A stretch of DNA of 64,000 nucleotides. Origin: Streptomyces sp. ISL-43 (GTDB lineage: Bacteria; Actinomycetota; Actinomycetes; Streptomycetales; Streptomycetaceae). The stretch is taken from the NCBI RefSeq assembly GCF_018614195.1, contig NZ_JAGGOT010000059.1, positions 62,001 through 126,000 of the forward strand. The letters are read 5' to 3'. How positions within the stretch are numbered: position 1 is the stretch's first letter; each line of letters starts with the position of its first letter. A model generated the notes under the pieces. The model ran no database searches and was not told the DNA's origin. It worked only from the letters and a program-made list of their open reading frames with translations. The translations under genes and the position numbers were made by a program. This document shows, piece after piece, positions 46,337-54,620 of the stretch.

Positions 46337-46400
46337 CACACCCAGACGGGAGCGGTCATCGGCATGCCCGGCTACCTCGCGCCGGAGCAGGCGACCGGAG
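46328..46400 (+). pseudogene. Ser/Thr protein kinase, activation-segment piece
   Basis: GSAHTQTGAVIGMPGYLAPE followed by QATG is the kinase activation segment up to the APE motif. It starts within about 15 bp of the inverted N-lobe piece. After APEQATG the frame is lost, though a shifted frame (GAAYTSTAASGAP) weakly recalls the following LGAVLVYAATGxGP block. It is on the plus strand, the same orientation as the C-lobe piece at 50141. Confidence 0.7.
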
Positions 46401-46816
46401 TCGCGGCCGCGGCGCCGGCGGATCGGTGCCGCGTACACGAGTACCGCGGCGAGCGGGGCCCCATAGGTGGTATGCGGTGTCGACGAGTGCGGTGATGCCG
46501 GTGACCTCGGGTTCGAATTGGCCTCCCATCCTGCTCAGCAGCTCGCTCGGCGGCGTCATGGGGGCGGCACTTCGCACCTTGTCCTTCGGCGGCACGGGCA
46601 AGACGCGTCAGATCGCCCAGAATCTCGCCGGCCACATCCACGCCGATGGCCTCTCCATCCTGCTCTCGCAGCTGAGGCCACAGCCCAGCCACCTCACTGA
46701 TCTCGGGTTCCTCGGGGCGTACCGGCGGGTATGGGTGCGCGATGCGTCCAGGTTTGATAGACGTGGACGTGTTCGGGCGGGTTTCCGGGATGCGACTCAA
46801 GGGAAGGGGCGGGGCG
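46401..46816. other. Rearranged region, no intact gene
   Basis: This follows the kinase activation piece. The minus strand contains two gene-like stretches in different frames. One is EISEVAGLWPQLREQDGEAI and on to VAGEILGDLTRLARAA (about 46610-46710). The other is MTPPSELLSRMGGQFEPEVT and on to ALVDTAYHLWG (about 46460-46565). Together they look like one frameshifted gene of unknown family. Confidence 0.3.
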
Positions 46817-46990
46817 GTGAATGCACTTCGGCCGCCGCGGACCGTCCTCTGTTCCTACTGCAAGGCGGCCCCGAGCGCGGACGCGGCGCGGACCCTTGCC
46901 GCCCGGGAGGGCAGTTGGACGGTCACCTGGCACGCCAGGACCTGCCCGCACTACATTGCCGACCGGATTCTGACCGGCAAGGAGTCCTGA
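46817..46990 (+). CDS. Small CxxC/CxxH protein
   Basis: GTG 46817 has GGAAGGGG 7 nt upstream; ATG 46790 in the same frame is an alternative. The 57-residue product has VLCSYCKAAPSADAARTLAA and WTVTWHARTCPHYIADRI, giving Cys-x2-Cys and Cys-x-His pairs that could bind zinc. No family is recognised, and it lies inside the rearranged kinase region. Confidence 0.5.
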   Translation: MNALRPPRTVLCSYCKAAPSADAARTLAAREGSWTVTWHARTCPHYIADRILTGKES

Positions 46991-47199
46991 GCCGCGGCCG
47001 GCGGTGGCCTGGTGCCGTTATCCGAGTTCCCGTGCGGGTGTCGCCGGCTTGACCTGGGGCCTGCTGGCCCGTAGCTCCAGCGGCCCCACGGGCCAACGAC
47101 CGGGCCCATTCCGGGATACGGCTCACGAAAGTGAGGGATCGCCATCAGGGTGGCCGGTCCGGTGACCTTGGATAGGGGGAGCCGGCGCTGGGACGCCGC

Positions 47200-49290
47200 T
47201 TACGGGCAGCGGGTGACGGTGTCACCCGGGTCGGTGGTGCACGTGTCGGTGCCGGGGCCGCCATTGGCCGTATCGTTGCCGGAGACCGCGTCGACGGTGT
47301 CGAGCGAGTCGCTTCCGGGGCCCCCGGTCAGCGTGTCCGACCCGCTACCACCGATCAGAGTGTCGTTTCCGGCTCCGCCGTTGACGCTGTCGTTGCCGGG
47401 ACCTGCGTAGACGGTGTCGTCGCCGCCGTGCGCCCTGACGGTGTCGTCGCCGCCGAGGGCGCAGATCACATCGCGACCTCCCGTGCCGCTGAGACGGTCG
47501 ACGCGGCTGGTGCCGACGATCGTGCAGCCATGGGCGTTGTCCACAGTCGTGGTCACGGTGGCGGTGTTGTTGGCCAAGATGGGGTCGTCCGCGGAGCTCA
47601 CGGTGGCGGTGTTGGTGAGCGTGCCGGTCGCCGTGGGCTCGACGACCACGGTGACCGTGGCCTCGGCGCCGGGGGCGAGAGTGTCCAGGACACATGTGGC
47701 GGTGGTGGCGGAAGTGTCGGGGCAGGTGCCCTCACTGGGCTCCGCCGAGACCACTTCACCGGGTCCGTCGAGGATGTCCTGCACTGTGATCTGGGTGGCG
47801 GCCATGGTGCTGTTGTTGGTCACGGTCAAGGTGTAGGAGACCGTGTCGCCCAGGCTGACGGTGTCCGGACCGGTCTTGGCGACCGACAGGTCCGGGTGGC
47901 CGAAGTCGGTGGTCACCTTGCCATCGGAGTCGAAGCTGGCGTCCAGACTCCCGTCGGTGTTGTAGCGGGCCAGCGCGAAGTTGCCGGTGTCGCCTGCGCG
48001 GCCGACGGCGACGATCTTGGCATCCGCTTGCACCGCCACCCCCCAGGCCCCGTCGTTGTTCGTCATGAAGAGTGTGGTCACCTTGCCGTCGGTGTCGAAG
48101 CCGGTGTCCAGGCTCCCGTCGGTGTTGTAGCGGGCCAGGGCGAAGCCCTGGAAGAGGGCGCTGCCGGCGGCAACGATCCTGCCGTCGGCCTGCAGTGCCA
48201 CCCCGCGCGCCAGGTCGATGCCGTTGGTGAAGTCGGTGGTCACCTTGCCGTCGGTGTCGAAGGTGGGGTCGAGGCTGCCGTTGGTGTTGTAACGGGCCAA
48301 TGCGAAGCGACTGCCGGTGTTGCTGTTACTGGAGTTGGCGTGGCCGGCGGCGACGATTTTGCCGTCGGTCTGTACCGCCACTCCGAACGCCGTGTCGAAG
48401 CTGGAGAATTGGAAGCTGCCGAAGTCGGTGAAGAGTTTGCCGTTTCCATCGGGACCGAAGCTGGTGTCCAGGCTGCCGTCGGGGTTGTAGCGCATCAACA
48501 CGAAGTCGACGCTGAGCCAACCGGTGCCGGCGGCGATGATCTTGCCGTCCGCCTGCACCGCCACCGCATGGGCCTCGTCCCCATAGCCGCTGTTGAAGTC
48601 GGTGGTCACCCTGCCGTCGGTGTCGAAGGTGGTGTCGAGGCTGCCGTTGGTGTTGTAGCGGGCCAGCGCGAAGTCGCCGCCGCCCGAGCTGGTGCGGCCG
48701 ACGGCGACGATCTTTCCGTCGGGCTGTACTGCCACCCCGTTCGCCGATTCGAATTGGCCGCTGAAGTCGGTGGTCACCCTGCCGTCGGTGTCGAAGATGC
48801 TGTCGAGGTCGCCGTTGGTGTTGTAGCGGGCCAGCGCGAAGTCGCCGCCGCCCGAGCCGGTGCGGCCGACAGCGACGATCTTTCCGTCGGGCTGTACCGC
48901 CACCCCGTTCGCCGATTCGAATTGGCTGCCGAAGTCGGTGGTCACCCTGCCGCCGGGGCCGAACGTGCTGTCGAGGCTGCCGTCGGGGTTGTAGCGGGTC
49001 AGCGCGAAGTCGCCGCCAGAGTGCCCGGCGGCGATGGTCTTCCCGTCGGGCTGTACCGCCACCGCGAAGGCCTCGTCATTGATGTGAGAGAAGATGGCCG
49101 CGTTGTTCCCGGTGCCGAAGCTCAGGTTCCCGTCGGCGGCCGCGGCCAGCGTGGTCCCGGGCAGGGACAGGGCAAGAGCCAGACCGGCGGCCACCGCCAA
49201 CGACCGGCCGGCACGCACCAGGCGCCGCCCCGCCGCGGCACTGCCGAAGGCCCTTCGCACACCACACACCACTACGGACATCCAGTCCAC
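47200..49290 (-). CDS. Secreted delta-60-repeat / DUF11 / RTX-repeat protein
   Basis: The 696-residue precursor has a signal peptide (RSLAVAAGLALALSLPGTTLAAA). About eight delta-60 repeats follow, each of roughly 50 residues with the core VAVQPDGKIVAVGxxxxxDFALARYNxxGxLDxTFDxDGxVTTDF. Next come a DUF11 domain (SVAKTGPDTVSLGDTVSYTL, residues about 450-560) and RTX/hemolysin-type calcium repeats (GGDDTVYAGPGNDSVNGGAG, about 590-680) ending in a Cys-containing tail. It should be a long, calcium-stabilised extracellular protein. Near-identical repeats at DNA level (48600-48960) show recent expansion. The gene lies between two pieces of the broken kinase gene. Confidence 0.88.
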   Translation of the reverse strand: MDWMSVVVCGVRRAFGSAAAGRRLVRAGRSLAVAAGLALALSLPGTTLAAAADGNLSFGTGNNAAIFSHINDEAFAVAVQPDGKTIAAGHSGGDFALTRYNPDGSLDSTFGPGGRVTTDFGSQFESANGVAVQPDGKIVAVGRTGSGGGDFALARYNTNGDLDSIFDTDGRVTTDFSGQFESANGVAVQPDGKIVAVGRTSSGGGDFALARYNTNGSLDTTFDTDGRVTTDFNSGYGDEAHAVAVQADGKIIAAGTGWLSVDFVLMRYNPDGSLDTSFGPDGNGKLFTDFGSFQFSSFDTAFGVAVQTDGKIVAAGHANSSNSNTGSRFALARYNTNGSLDPTFDTDGKVTTDFTNGIDLARGVALQADGRIVAAGSALFQGFALARYNTDGSLDTGFDTDGKVTTLFMTNNDGAWGVAVQADAKIVAVGRAGDTGNFALARYNTDGSLDASFDSDGKVTTDFGHPDLSVAKTGPDTVSLGDTVSYTLTVTNNSTMAATQITVQDILDGPGEVVSAEPSEGTCPDTSATTATCVLDTLAPGAEATVTVVVEPTATGTLTNTATVSSADDPILANNTATVTTTVDNAHGCTIVGTSRVDRLSGTGGRDVICALGGDDTVRAHGGDDTVYAGPGNDSVNGGAGNDTLIGGSGSDTLTGGPGSDSLDTVDAVSGNDTANGGPGTDTCTTDPGDTVTRCP

Positions 49291-49383
49291 CCAGCCTCTC
49301 GTCGTCCGCGCAGCCCGTTGCCGGCTGAGTGACCGTCATGGCGAAGTCCCCTCACGGGGCACCTCGCGCACCCGCCCACTCCG

Positions 49384-49564
49384 GGCCCGGACAACCAGTT
49401 CCGGAGCGCCGAGCCAGCCACAGCTTCCGACCAGCCGTTCGCATCGATGCCTCACGGCGGGCGGACCAGCGCCTGGCCCGGACAACCAGTTCCGGAGCGC
49501 CGAGCCAGCCACAGCTTCCGACCAGCCGTTCGCATCGATGCCTCACGGCGGGCGGACCAGCGCC
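49384..49564. repeat. 91-bp perfect tandem duplication
   Basis: The unit starting GGCCCGGACAACCAGTTCCG is present twice in tandem, at 49384-49474 and 49475-49564, with no difference seen over about 90 bp. It lies just upstream of the delta-60 gene in non-coding DNA. Perfect identity implies a very recent event. Confidence 0.9.
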
Positions 49565-50140
49565 GACTGGGCGACAGGATCCATCCTCACGAGTGATGTG
49601 CCGCGTTTGGTTGTCACTGGGGTGCCGCGGTTGCGATTTCTCGGTTCGGCGAAGGTGAATGCGGTGTCAGTGGCGAGATTCCGCGACGTTGAGTGGAGGT
49701 GCTGGTCACTGGGCCGGAGGCGGTCTTGTGGTGTTGGTTTTTCACGGGAGCTGATGGCGCATGCCGAGGCGATGTGGGGAGGCGGCGGCGGTGACACCGA
49801 CACCGACGCCGACGCATCGGCCGATCGTTTGGGAGCTCGAAGGGCTGTGTACCGAGGTGCATGGCTTCTGCACGGAGCGCGGCTTCCGAGGGGGCCCGGA
49901 CACCTACTTCAGGAGCTCCGCATGTCTGTTGCGCGTACGGCTGAACGGGCTCTTGGATGATTTTGTCAGCACCGCCAAGCAGGGTCTCCTGGAAGGCTGA
50001 CGCCTGTACCGGACGGCGATCGGAGGGCAGGGTGACAGCCAATCCCGAGAGCTGGGCAGCTTGCTCACCCCTTGGCCGTGAGGTGGTCGATGCGGCGTTC
50101 GTCCCAGTGCTTCCACGCGGTTGAGGTCAGTAGGACGCAC
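49565..50140. other. Gene-poor region, one doubtful small ORF
   Basis: No supported gene. A 79-codon frame at 49761-50000 (ending RLNGLLDDFVSTAKQGLLEG) has no ribosome site and an unusual repetitive start (TPTPTPTH). Base composition at 49605-49750 is lower in GC than the surroundings, possibly foreign DNA or a remnant. Confidence 0.3.
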
Positions 50141-50250
50141 GCGGTAGTTCCGGCAGGGCTCCTTTCCCTGGTGGAGGGGTGCTTGGCCAAGGAGCCGGGC
50201 CGGCGCCCGACCGCCGAGGAGGTGCTGGCGCGGGTCGGCGCCACAGGGGA
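50141..50250 (+). pseudogene. Ser/Thr protein kinase, C-lobe end piece
   Basis: AVVPAGLLSLVEGCLAKEPG followed by RRPTAEEVLARVG is the conserved last helix block (CLAKDPxxRPT) of streptomycete Hanks-type kinases. Nothing kinase-like precedes it. It is in the same orientation as the activation piece 3.7 kb to the left, and a perfect terminator-like hairpin follows 70 bp later, so this is probably the original 3' end of that gene. Confidence 0.7.
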
Positions 50251-50322
50251 GGAGTGGAGCGGGGCTGTCCGGCTCCTGATGTGGGGTTCGCGGCCCATTT
50301 CCACCACCTGATCACCACGAAA

Positions 50323-50365
50323 CCCCGGCAGCGTGCTCCGCCTGCGAACCGGCACGCTGCCGGGG
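50323..50365 (+). terminator. Perfect 14-bp hairpin after kinase C-lobe piece
   Basis: CCCCGGCAGCGTGC (50323-50336) and GCACGCTGCCGGGG (50352-50365) pair without mismatch around a 15-nt loop. The position fits the terminator of the original kinase gene. Confidence 0.75.
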
Positions 50366-50694
50366 TGCTCTTACCGTCGTCGCTCGCCCGCGACGATCCC
50401 GACCTTCCCCCGATCCACGGCCTCGGCCGGCCGGTCAGCATGGCCAGGCCGTCCTACTGTTTGCGGCGCATCCGGGCACCTGCCCCCGGACGGCCTCCGG
50501 CTGGGAAACGCCCCAACTGAGCACGCACGGGGGCTGTCCGTCCGGGAAGCGTTCTGTCGCGTTGGCGGTGGGGTGCCGCCCTGAGCGCGGCCGACCGACC
50601 CGCTCCTGCTCCCGTTCTTGATGCGTCGTACAACCATCGGCGCAGCCGGCGAGTCTTGTACCGCGATAAGAACATTTTCCAGGGGGTTTTGTCT
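50366..50694. other. Upstream region of the ALF-repeat gene
   Basis: About 330 bp without a recognisable gene. An AT-rich stretch near 50668-50693 (AAGAACATTTTCCAGGGGGTTTTG) precedes the start and includes the AGGGGG ribosome site. It probably contains the promoter. Confidence 0.4.
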
Positions 50695-51849
50695 GTGAAG
50701 TTGTCCCGGATCGCCGCGGCGGTCACCACTGCTGCTCTGGCTCCCGTCGTCCTCATCGCGTCACCGGCCTTCGCCGCCGGCCAGGCCGCTACGCCCACCA
50801 ATCCGACGGCTCCGACCGCACCCGACCAGGCGGCCACTGACCAGGCCGACGAGGATCAGGCGGAGCAGGATCGCAAGACCATCCTCGCGATCATCGCCGA
50901 CCCGATGGCCAGCGAGTACATGAAGGAAGCCGGCCGCAAGGCCATAGCCGACGGCCCCGCGGCCATGCGCAAGTTCATCGAGACCGACCAGCACAAGATC
51001 CGCCTCGACGACTACAGGGTGCTGATCACCCGTCTCCTGAACGGTGCCGGCCCCGGCCTGAAGGAAGGCATCAACAAGCTGTTCCAGAGCGACAGGGTGA
51101 CTCTGGAGCAGCTGCGCCACTTCTACGAGGTCACTCAGCACGAGCTGCGCGACGACGACAACAAGGTCGACATCTCCAGGCTGATCGCCCATGGCGGCCC
51201 CGGCATGAGGGAAGCGGGCAAGAAGGCCCTCAAGGGCACTCCCGCCGACCGCATCGCCTTCCTGGCGACGGGACGGTACCTAGCGCAGGCCTCCGACGAC
51301 CGGGTCGAGCTCTCCCGCATCGACGAAGGCTGGGACGGCCCCATCCTGAGCGAGGCGATCAGCAAGATCCTGGGCGGTTCCCCGACCCCGGCCGAGCTGC
51401 GCCGTTTCCTCGAGGTGACCCAGTACGAGCTGCGCGACCAGGACAACCGTGTCGCGATCGCGAGGATCATCGATGGTGGGGGACCGGAACTGGTCAAGGC
51501 CGGCCGCGCCGCGCTGGCGGGCACTGCCGCCGACCGCAGCGAGTTCCTGAAGACGGGACAGCACGAGGCGCGCGCCAAGGACAAGAAGACCCAGCAGGAG
51601 AAGGACAAGAACAAGGACCAGCAGGACCAGAACAACCCCGGCACCGGTTCGGGCTCTGGCACCGGCACGGGCTCCGGGACCAGCACGGGTAACACCGCCG
51701 TCACCCCCCAGGGCGGTAGCGGTTCCTCCCTCGCCGCAACCGGCGCGGGTGACTCGGCTTTGATCGCGGGCGGTGCGGGCACCGCACTCGTCGCCGGCGC
51801 AGGCCTCTTGCTCGCCGCGCGGATGCGCCGCGCCGCCTCCGCAAGCTGA
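50695..51849 (+). CDS. ALF-repeat surface protein with LAxTG sortase signal
   Basis: GTG 50695 with AGGGGG 8 nt upstream; the signal peptide (RIAAAVTTAALAPVVLIASPAFA) starts there. The 384-residue protein holds about four ALF-type helical repeats of roughly 45-80 residues (GPAAMRKFIETDQHKIRLDD, ELRRFLEVTQYELRDQDNRV, RSEFLKTGQHEARAKDKKT). A Gly/Ser/Thr-rich linker follows, then SLAATGAGDSA, a hydrophobic helix and a basic tail. LAxTG is the class E sortase motif, so the protein should be anchored to peptidoglycan. ALF repeats occur in streptomycete secreted proteins and may mediate binding. Confidence 0.88.
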   Translation: MKLSRIAAAVTTAALAPVVLIASPAFAAGQAATPTNPTAPTAPDQAATDQADEDQAEQDRKTILAIIADPMASEYMKEAGRKAIADGPAAMRKFIETDQHKIRLDDYRVLITRLLNGAGPGLKEGINKLFQSDRVTLEQLRHFYEVTQHELRDDDNKVDISRLIAHGGPGMREAGKKALKGTPADRIAFLATGRYLAQASDDRVELSRIDEGWDGPILSEAISKILGGSPTPAELRRFLEVTQYELRDQDNRVAIARIIDGGGPELVKAGRAALAGTAADRSEFLKTGQHEARAKDKKTQQEKDKNKDQQDQNNPGTGSGSGTGTGSGTSTGNTAVTPQGGSGSSLAATGAGDSALIAGGAGTALVAGAGLLLAARMRRAASAS

Positions 51850-51872
51850 CTGGGCCACGCACCAGCCGTCGG

Positions 51873-51899
51873 GGCCGGCCGCGGTCGCCGCGGCCGGCC
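51873..51899 (+). terminator. Perfect 12-bp hairpin after ALF-repeat gene
   Basis: GGCCGGCCGCGG-TCG-CCGCGGCCGGCC, with no mismatches, 23 nt after the stop codon. It is probably the terminator. Confidence 0.8.
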
Positions 51900-52332
51900 T
51901 CGCCGCGTCGTGCGGCAGGACCGGGTCCCGTGTTCGCGCGACGCGTGCCGCCTGTGCCGGCCGGGCGGCGGCTCGCGTTGCGGCCGCGACAGTGGCGGTG
52001 CTGGGGTGGCGGCGATCCTGGTGGGGACTCCTTCATCGGGACGTGCGGCACCTGCCGGCAAGGCCAGACGCAGGCGGCCGGCCGATTCGTGTCCCGTGCG
52101 GGTCGCCCGGACGGGAGACCCGCACAGCAGGGCGGCGTTCGCCCGCCAAGGAACGGGGGGCGGTCCGAAGGCTGCCCCGATGCGCGGGCCCGCTCCTGCA
52201 GCCGACAGCGGACGCGTTGGAACGTGAGGTGTTCACGGGGCGTGCCGACGTCGGCACGCGGCCCAACCACCCAGCCCGATAGTTGCCGAGGGGTGCTGGA
52301 TCCGGTTTCGACGTTGTCGTCGGACTGCTTGG
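51900..52332. other. Convergent intergenic region, no gene seen
   Basis: About 430 bp between the ALF-repeat gene and the stop of the convergent SGNH hydrolase gene. Open frames here have no family character. No repeat or mobile element end was noted. Confidence 0.35.
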
Positions 52333-53883
52333 TCAGCCACCCGTAATGCTGCCGATAGGGGTCCAGCCGTTCGGACCGGAGGGGTCGCCTCCGTTGAACA
52401 GGTAGGCGCTGAAGCCGTCGTTCGCTCCGGCGAGGAGATAGTCGGCGTGGGTGTCGTCGTCGAAGTCGACCAGGTGGACCCGGTTGTGGTCGGTGGTCAC
52501 ACCGGTGGCGGTCTGCCCGAGGAACTGCCAGCCGCCGTGCCCGTCTCCTCCGCGGTTGAGGTAGGTGGTGAGGGCGCCGCTGGGGCTGATGGCCGTGTAG
52601 TCGGCGCGGCCGTCGCCGTCGTAGTCCGCGAGGCGTACGCGGCTGCGGTCGGTGGTGGTGCCGGTGGCTACCTGGCCGCGGTTGTACCAGCCCCCCGCGC
52701 CGGCCGGATCGCCGCCGCGGTTGAGGTGGACGCTCAGGGCGCCGTTGTCGGCGATCGTGGTGTAGTCGGCGCGGCCGTCGCCGTCGAAGTCGGCGAGGCG
52801 GACCTGGTCGTGACGGGTGGTGGTGCCCCAGGCGACTTTGCCGAGGTTCTTCCACCCGCCGCCGGTGTCGCCGCCGAGGTTGAGGTGGACGTTGACGCCA
52901 CCGTCGGGGCTGATGAGCCAGTAGTCGGCGCGGCCGTCGCCGTCGAAGTCGGCGAAGCGTACCCGGGTGCGGTCGGTGGTGAGCCCGGTGGCGACGCGGC
53001 CGAGTTCCTGCCAGCCGCCGCCGGTGTCGCCGCCGTGGTTGAGCCAGGCCTTGACTTCGCCGGAATCGGCGATGGTGAGACGATCGGGGCGGCCGTCGCC
53101 GTCGAAGTCGGCCCACCGCACGGCACCTGCGCCGCCGGCCTCGCTGCCGACCCGCGGCGCGCGTGGCCGTACGGCCCAGCCGTCGGTGACGGCCTGTTCC
53201 AGTCCTTCATGGTAGGCCTGGGCAATCTTGCGGTAGCCCGCGTCATTGGGGTGGAGCTGGTCGGGCAGCTCCGCCGCAGCGTCCAGGCGGGGCGGCTCGA
53301 CGTAACGGAACCGCTCGCCGCGGTCGCGCCTGGCGGATTCCTGGCCTTGTATGACGGCGTTGAAGTCCCGGGTCTGCTGTTCGAGCCCGGGAGTGTCGGT
53401 GAGCAGGCCCTGGACGATGACGGCCACACCTGGCCGGTTCGCCTGGATCGTGTCGACGAGGGCGGACAACTTGCCCGCGGTCTGGACCGGGTCGGCGTTG
53501 TGCCATTTCAGGTCATTGATCCCGATGTGGAGCAGGACGACGTCCGGGTCTGCCGCGGTCTGCCACTGGTTGATACCGGATCGGATCCCGTCGATGGTCC
53601 ATCCGCTGTGGCCCTCGTTGTCCGGGTCCCCGACGCTGCCGAAGGAGCCGGAACCGACGAAGTCGGCCGTATAACGGGACTGGCCGGCCATCAGCTCCCA
53701 CAGACGGGACCGGTAGCCGGCTCCGCCGGAGCTTCCCTCGCCCGCGGTGATCGAGTCTCCGAGCGGCATGACCCTGACGAGAGGCGGCGCCGGTTGTGGC
53801 GCCGCGGCGGCTGCGGTGGCGTTGAGCCCGAATATCCCGAGGGCTGCGAGCAGGGTGATGCTCAGGGAAGTGGTGCGCTGCAT
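52333..53883 (-). CDS. Secreted SGNH/GDSL hydrolase with FG-GAP/VCBS repeats
   Basis: ATG at 53883. The 516-residue precursor has a signal peptide (ITLLAALGIFGLNATAAAAA). The SGNH domain has block I MPLGDSITAGEGSSGG, block III LHIGINDLKW and block V DQLHPNDAGYR, so Ser, Gly, Asn and Asp/His are present. From about residue 255 there are five FG-GAP/VCBS units (VRFADFDGDGRADYWLISPD, VRLADFDGDGRADYTTIADN) that form a calcium-binding propeller. It is probably an extracellular esterase or deacetylase targeted to polysaccharide. The repeated DNA yields long shadow frames on the other strand. Confidence 0.93.
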   Translation of the reverse strand: MQRTTSLSITLLAALGIFGLNATAAAAAPQPAPPLVRVMPLGDSITAGEGSSGGAGYRSRLWELMAGQSRYTADFVGSGSFGSVGDPDNEGHSGWTIDGIRSGINQWQTAADPDVVLLHIGINDLKWHNADPVQTAGKLSALVDTIQANRPGVAVIVQGLLTDTPGLEQQTRDFNAVIQGQESARRDRGERFRYVEPPRLDAAAELPDQLHPNDAGYRKIAQAYHEGLEQAVTDGWAVRPRAPRVGSEAGGAGAVRWADFDGDGRPDRLTIADSGEVKAWLNHGGDTGGGWQELGRVATGLTTDRTRVRFADFDGDGRADYWLISPDGGVNVHLNLGGDTGGGWKNLGKVAWGTTTRHDQVRLADFDGDGRADYTTIADNGALSVHLNRGGDPAGAGGWYNRGQVATGTTTDRSRVRLADYDGDGRADYTAISPSGALTTYLNRGGDGHGGWQFLGQTATGVTTDHNRVHLVDFDDDTHADYLLAGANDGFSAYLFNGGDPSGPNGWTPIGSITGG

Positions 53884-54154
53884 CAGGTGTTCTGAGTCCT
53901 TCGTGTCACGGGCCGGGCGGGGGAGCCGGTCAGGCGCCGGCGCGCGGCCGGGCGGAGTTGTCGGGCGGATGGAGCGGCGGTTGCTTCGCCGCAGAGTCCA
54001 CGAACATCCGCCCGCCCGTCATCCTTGAGGGATGGCCGGTCGGGCGGACGCGCTATCAGACCGGCGAAGCGGTGCCCTCATTCTGACGCGGAAGCCACAC
54101 GCGGGGCAGAGCGGGGTAGCTGGGACCGGTACTGGAACGACTTCGGAGGTGGCC

Positions 54155-54420
54155 GTGCCCGAACTGTGGGCCGGAACGGACGCAGGCAAGGCCGAGCATC
54201 ACTGCACGGTGATCGACGCCGACGGTAAACCGAGGTCGTCCCAGCGGGTGGCCAACGGACCCGACGAACCCCTTCGTCATCGCCGACCAGGCCCGGATGC
54301 GCAGCGACCTACAGCCGATGCACCGCGGCGACGACATCGCCGTGGACCTGAGAATCCTCACGTCGCGCCGCCTGGACCTGGCCGCAGACCGCACCAGGGC
54401 GATCAACCCGATGCGGGCCC
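54155..54420 (+). pseudogene. IS110-family transposase remnant
   Basis: GTG with GGAGGT upstream opens VPELWAGTDAGKAEHHCTVI, the N-terminus of IS110-type transposases with the DEDD-fold first Asp. The frame fails after RVANGPDEP. From about 54262 another frame gives VIADQARMRSDLQPMHRGDD, then DLRILTSRRLDLAADRTRAI, which lies about 80 residues later in intact copies. Everything beyond NPMRAR is gone, including the second transposase domain. No terminal sequence of an element was recognised. Confidence 0.8.
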
Positions 54421-54620
54421 GGCCCGACACCCGACGCCCGCCACCACGCCTCGGCGTGGAGGCGGTCGCGGGTGTTCGCCACAGCGCACCCGCCCCGACG
54501 GGGGCGAGCGCGCTGTGGCGGACCCAGGGTGGCGTAGCCCGAACGGCTGGAACGGGGGTCGGTACGGCAAGGGTCGGTACGGGCGGGGCCGGTCGGTGCG
54601 GCGCCGGAGTGACCTCCCCG

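Noticed and set aside
48600-48960. Near-identical DNA units considered as a CRISPR-like array
   Set aside because: The units are coding delta-60 repeats of about 150 bp without unique spacers.
47428-49332. 634-codon plus-strand frame opposite the delta-60 gene
   Set aside because: Its regular VAVGVVAGQREVA-like repeats are the complement of the delta-60 repeats; no start site or family.
51701-53116. Arginine-rich 471-codon minus-strand frame
   Set aside because: It is a shifted-frame shadow of the FG-GAP repeats of the SGNH hydrolase, with repetitive RRRRPRR composition.
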